Below, one piece after another: positions 4,946 through 8,155 of a stretch of 8,155 bases of DNA. How positions within the stretch are numbered: the first letter of the stretch is position 1; each line of letters opens with the position of its first letter. Source of the DNA: BQJD01 sp965652415 (GTDB lineage Bacteria; Pseudomonadota; Gammaproteobacteria; Arenicellales; CAJQKF01); NCBI GenBank assembly GCA_965652415.1, contig CBFGVH010000136.1, positions 1 to 8,155 on the forward strand, written 5' to 3'. A program made the translations under genes and the position numbers. Under the pieces are notes generated by a model that worked only from the letters and a program-made list of their open reading frames with translations, was not told the origin of the DNA and did no database searches.

Positions 4946-6654
4946 GGGCGCGCGACGGTTTCAGCGCCTTCCGGCACTTCTCGGCCCTGCTGCTGGTGCT
5001 CGGCTGCTTCGTGCTGCTCGGCGCCGAGGCGGCGAGGTTGCAGTGGGAGCAGGGCGAATTTCTCAAGAAACAGGGCCAGGCCCGCGCCGTGCGCACGGTG
5101 ACGGTCAAGCCCAACCGCGGCCGCATCCTCGATCGAAACGGCGAGATCCTCGCCGTCAGCACCCCGGTGGACTCCATCGCCGGCGACGGCACGGTGCTGT
5201 GCGCAGAGCCCGGCCGCTTCGCGGAACTCTCCGAGGCCCTCGCTCTCGATGCCGATGCCATCGCCGCCCTGTGCCGGGGACACGCTGACAGCGAATTCTT
5301 CTACCTCAAGCGACACCTGCCGCCCGAGCAGGCGGCGCAGATCCTGGCGCTCAAGGTGCCCGGCGTCTACAGCCAGCGCGAGTATCGCCGCTACTGGCCC
5401 CACGGCCCGGTAACGGCGCATGTGGTGGGCCTGACAGACATCGACGACCAGGGCCTGGAAGGGCTGGAGCGCCGCTTCGACTCCGTCCTCGGCGGCCGCG
5501 AAGGGGTCAACCGGATCGTTCGCGACCGCAAGGGCCGGGTGGTCGAACGGGTGCAGCGCATCGAGGCGGTGCAGCACGGCCGCGACATCGACACCAGCAT
5601 CGACGCCCGCATCCAGTACGCCGCCCGCCGGGCACTGGCCGCCTCGGTGTCCGAGTTCCAGGCCGCCGGCGGTTCGGCCGTGGTGCTCGACAGCGCCACC
5701 GGCGAGGTGCTCGCGATGGTCAACCTGCCGGACTTCAATCCCAACCGTCGCGACCTCGGCGCCGGCGAGAACCGCCGCAACCGAGCCGTGACCGACCTGT
5801 TCGAGCCCGGTTCGACCATCAAGCCCTTCACGGTCGCCATGGCGCTGGCGAGCGGTCGCTTCGAGGCCGACACGGTGATCGACACCGCGCCGGGGCGCTA
5901 TCGCATCGGCAGCCATACCATCAGCGACGTGCACGACTACGGCGCCCTCACCGTGGCCGGGGTGATCGTCAAGTCCAGCAACATCGGCGCCGCCAAGATC
6001 GCCATGGAGTTCCCGCCGGTGCACCTGTACGAGACGTTGCGCGAGGTGGGCTTCGGCGCCGCCACCGGCATCGAGCTGCCCGGCGAACGCCGCGGAACCC
6101 TGCCCGAGCGGCGCCGCTGGCGGCCCATCGAGCACGCCACGCTGTCCTACGGCTACGGGCTCGCGGTGACGCCGCTGCAACTGGCGCAGGCCTACGGCGT
6201 GCTGGCCAACGACGGCCGCCTGGTGCCGGTCACGGTCAGGAAGCGCAACGGCGAGGTGCGCGGTGAACAGGTGCTCACGCGCGAGGCGGTGCGCCAGGTG
6301 GACCGCATGCTGGCCGACGTGGTCAGCGAGTCGGGCACGGCGCGCCGCGCGCGCATCGCCAATTTTCGCGCCGCCGGCAAGACGGGCACCAGCCACAAGC
6401 TGATCGACGGCGGTTATGCCGAGAACCGCTACGTGTCGTCGTTCGCCGGCTTCGCGCCCGCTTCGGACCCGCGCTTCGTGATGGTCGTGGTGGTCGACGA
6501 CCCGCGCAGCGAGCGCTACTTCGGCGGCTACGTGGCCGCGCCGGTGTTCGCCCAGGTCATGGCCGAGGTGCTGCGGCTGAACAACATTGCCCCCGACGAT
6601 CTCGACGCGGGGCCGGTGCAGCTCGCGTCCCGCGACGCCGGGGGCGGCGCGTGA
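4942..6654 (+). CDS. ftsI: Septal peptidoglycan D,D-transpeptidase FtsI (PBP3)
   Basis: The 570-residue class B penicillin-binding protein (E. coli 588) cross-links septal peptidoglycan with FtsW and is the target of beta-lactams such as aztreonam. After a 13-residue cytoplasmic start, a membrane anchor spans about 14-28. The periplasmic N-terminal domain carries RGRILDRNG at 59-67. The transpeptidase domain has all three catalytic motifs: STIK at 291-294 (nucleophile S291 in EPGSTIKPF), SSN at 345-347 and KTGT at 480-483. A further conserved stretch, SYGYGLAVTPLQ, lies between the last two. The GTG at 4942 is preceded by GGAGG (4931-4935) inside ftsL and overlaps the ftsL stop (GTGA). Its own stop overlaps the murE start in the same way. 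I see no missing active-site residue or insertion. Confidence 0.97.
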   Translation: MRARDGFSAFRHFSALLLVLGCFVLLGAEAARLQWEQGEFLKKQGQARAVRTVTVKPNRGRILDRNGEILAVSTPVDSIAGDGTVLCAEPGRFAELSEALALDADAIAALCRGHADSEFFYLKRHLPPEQAAQILALKVPGVYSQREYRRYWPHGPVTAHVVGLTDIDDQGLEGLERRFDSVLGGREGVNRIVRDRKGRVVERVQRIEAVQHGRDIDTSIDARIQYAARRALAASVSEFQAAGGSAVVLDSATGEVLAMVNLPDFNPNRRDLGAGENRRNRAVTDLFEPGSTIKPFTVAMALASGRFEADTVIDTAPGRYRIGSHTISDVHDYGALTVAGVIVKSSNIGAAKIAMEFPPVHLYETLREVGFGAATGIELPGERRGTLPERRRWRPIEHATLSYGYGLAVTPLQLAQAYGVLANDGRLVPVTVRKRNGEVRGEQVLTREAVRQVDRMLADVVSESGTARRARIANFRAAGKTGTSHKLIDGGYAENRYVSSFAGFAPASDPRFVMVVVVDDPRSERYFGGYVAAPVFAQVMAEVLRLNNIAPDDLDAGPVQLASRDAGGGA

Positions 6655-8108
6655 ACGCGTCGGTACATACGCTTCGCGGGCTCACCGCCGGCATCTGCGA
6701 CAACGCCGCCTGGCCGGAGATCGCGGTGACGGGGATCACCCTGGACAGCCGCAAGGTGGCCGCCGGCGACCTGTTCCTGGCGGTGCCGGGCCACGTCACC
6801 GACGGCAGGCGCTTCATCGACGCCTCGCTGGCCGCCGGCGCCGCCGCGGTTCTCGCCGAGTCGCCGGCCGGCAAGGCCGCCGACGCTCGCGTGTTCGAGA
6901 TCGCCGACCTGCGCGGCCATCTCGGCACCATCGCCGACCGCTTTTTCGACCAGCCTTCGCACCGCCTGTGCGTGGTCGGCGTCACCGGCACCAACGGCAA
7001 GACAACCTGCACCCATCTCATGACCCAGGCGCTGGCCGCCCTCGGCACCGATGCCGCGGTCATGGGCACGGTGGGCAACGGCCGGCCCGGCGCGCTGGCG
7101 CCGGCGGCGTTGACCACCGCGGACGCGATCGAGGTCCAGCGCGAACTCAAGGCGTTTTGCGACGACGGCGTCGAGGTCGTGTGCATGGAGGTCTCCTCGC
7201 ACGCGCTCGCCCAGGGCCGGGTCGACAAGGTGGCATTCGACTACGCGGTGTTCACCAACTTGAGCCAGGATCACCTCGACTACCACGACGACATGGCGAG
7301 CTACGGTGAGGCCAAGGCGCGGCTGTTTCGCGACTTCGATCTCGCCGCCTGCGTGATCAACGTCGACGACCCCTTCGGCCGCCGGCTCGCCGGCGAGATC
7401 GATCCGGCGAGGCTGTGGACCTGCGGCGAATCGTCCGACGCCCGGGTGCGCCGCGAGTCCCTCGAGGTCGCCGGTGAGCGGCTCGTCCTCGGCGTGCGCG
7501 CCGGCGAGGTCCGGGTCGATTTCGCCGTGGCGCTCGCCGGCCGTTTCAACGCCGACAACGCGCTGGCGGTGTTCACCGCGCTCCTCGCCATGGGCTTCGA
7601 GGCGACGGCGGCGGCGCGTGCCCTCGAGGGCGTGCGCGCGGTACCGGGTCGCATGGAGTCGTTTCATGCCCCCGGCCGCCCGCGCGTGGTGGTGGATTAT
7701 GCCCATACCCCCGATGCACTCACCAAGGCGCTCGCCGCGTGCCGCGAAGGTCTCGACGGCGAGCTCTGGGTGGTGTTCGGCTGCGGCGGCGACCGCGACC
7801 GCGGCAAGCGCGCCCCCATGGGTGCGATTGCCGCGCGCCTGGCCGACCACGTGGTGCTGACCAGCGACAACCCGCGCGGCGAGCCGCCCATGGCCATCAT
7901 CGACGACATCCGCGCCGGCGGCGACGGCCGCGAGACGGTGCTGCCCGAGCGCGAGCGCGCCATCGCCTGGGCGCTCGAACGCGCGGGGGCGGCGGACGTG
8001 GTGCTGGTGGCCGGCAAGGGTCACGAGACGGGCCAGACCGAGGCCGGTGTGACCCGCCCGTTCAGCGACCGCCAGCTGGTGCGCGCCCTGCTCGGAGGCC
8101 GGGGGTGA
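6651..8108 (+). CDS. murE: UDP-MurNAc-tripeptide synthetase MurE, meso-diaminopimelate-adding
   Basis: The 485-residue cytoplasmic Mur ligase (E. coli 495) adds the third stem-peptide residue to UDP-MurNAc-L-Ala-D-Glu using ATP. The N-terminal nucleotide-sugar domain carries DSRKVAAGDLF at 32-42. The central ATPase domain has the P-loop GTNGKTT at 113-119, EVSSHAL and a lysine (K222 in GEAKARLF) at the position carbamylated in the family. The C-terminal domain has YAHTPDAL at 350-357, GCGGDRDRGKR at 377-387 and KGHE at 456-459. DNPR at 406-409 is the known signature for meso-diaminopimelate, so the wall should be of the standard Gram-negative type. The GTG at 6651 has only a G-run upstream (6640-6644) and overlaps the ftsI stop, suggesting translational coupling. 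Confidence 0.97.
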   Translation: MNASVHTLRGLTAGICDNAAWPEIAVTGITLDSRKVAAGDLFLAVPGHVTDGRRFIDASLAAGAAAVLAESPAGKAADARVFEIADLRGHLGTIADRFFDQPSHRLCVVGVTGTNGKTTCTHLMTQALAALGTDAAVMGTVGNGRPGALAPAALTTADAIEVQRELKAFCDDGVEVVCMEVSSHALAQGRVDKVAFDYAVFTNLSQDHLDYHDDMASYGEAKARLFRDFDLAACVINVDDPFGRRLAGEIDPARLWTCGESSDARVRRESLEVAGERLVLGVRAGEVRVDFAVALAGRFNADNALAVFTALLAMGFEATAAARALEGVRAVPGRMESFHAPGRPRVVVDYAHTPDALTKALAACREGLDGELWVVFGCGGDRDRGKRAPMGAIAARLADHVVLTSDNPRGEPPMAIIDDIRAGGDGRETVLPERERAIAWALERAGAADVVLVAGKGHETGQTEAGVTRPFSDRQLVRALLGGRG

Positions 8109-8155
8109 TGAGCCTCGCCGAGGCCGCCGCCGTGCTCGGCGCCCGGGTCACCGGC
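8108..8155 (+). CDS. murF: MurF, UDP-MurNAc-tripeptide--D-alanyl-D-alanine ligase (5' end only)
   Basis: Only 16 codons lie in the window, MSLAEAAAVLGARVTG, and they run off the edge. The short N-terminal helix leading to a Gly turn fits the start of MurF, and murF follows murE in proteobacterial dcw clusters. MurF adds D-Ala-D-Ala to complete the UDP-MurNAc-pentapeptide. GGAGG at 8094-8098 is its ribosome binding site. The ATG at 8108 overlaps the murE stop by one base. The in-frame GTG at 8105 is an equally possible start: it would have the same six-base spacing as ftsI and the same GTGA overlap as the other junctions. The identity rests mainly on gene order. Confidence 0.8.
   Translation, partial: MSLAEAAAVLGARVTG

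Noticed and set aside
4735..6396. A 553-codon open frame on the minus strand opposite ftsL and ftsI
   Set aside because: It is antisense to genes with complete catalytic motifs, and its translation is low-complexity Ala, Gly, Arg and His. Such shadows are expected at this GC content.
6528..8024. A 498-codon open frame on the minus strand opposite murE
   Set aside because: It mirrors a well-conserved Mur ligase, has no recognisable motif, and is explained by GC-rich third codon positions.

Overview
The window is high-GC bacterial DNA, best placed in the Gammaproteobacteria or a close relative. It carries the 5' end of a division and cell wall (dcw) cluster in the order mraZ-rsmH-ftsL-ftsI-murE-murF. 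The FtsL is of the proteobacterial type, the MurE carries the meso-diaminopimelate signature DNPR, and rnpB lies directly upstream of mraZ, an arrangement I recall from Pseudomonas. I cannot name the genus.

Layout, all on the + strand. Positions 1-188 are a leader with two inverted repeats and a strong ribosome binding site; the first ~50 bases may be the tail of an upstream gene. Positions 189-2672 encode an 827-residue exported protein that I do not recognise: a signal peptide, a glycine-rich beta-solenoid-like repeat region, then a large tryptophan- and tyrosine-rich half. Only about 50 bases separate its stop from the start of rnpB, and they hold a weak hairpin and a sigma70-type promoter with a GC-rich discriminator. 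RNase P RNA occupies about 2726-3104. The next gap holds a GC-rich hairpin, a good sigma70-type promoter (TTGACC, 17 bp, TATAGT) and, overlapping its -10 box, an array of 10-bp direct repeats that is very probably the MraZ operator.

From 3274 to the end the window is the dcw operon. MraZ is its DNA-binding regulator and RsmH methylates 16S rRNA. FtsL and FtsI belong to the septal peptidoglycan synthesis complex. MurE and MurF are consecutive cytoplasmic ligases that build the UDP-MurNAc-pentapeptide precursor used by FtsI and other transpeptidases. From rsmH on, the genes overlap by stop/start codons: GTGA at three junctions and GTGATG at the fourth. This points to one tightly coupled transcript.

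Most of the window is ordinary core genome. The parts that deserve attention are the unrecognised exported protein and its structured leader, the extended MraZ operator, and an FtsL with almost no cytoplasmic tail. I see no mobile element, CRISPR array, tRNA or defence system.
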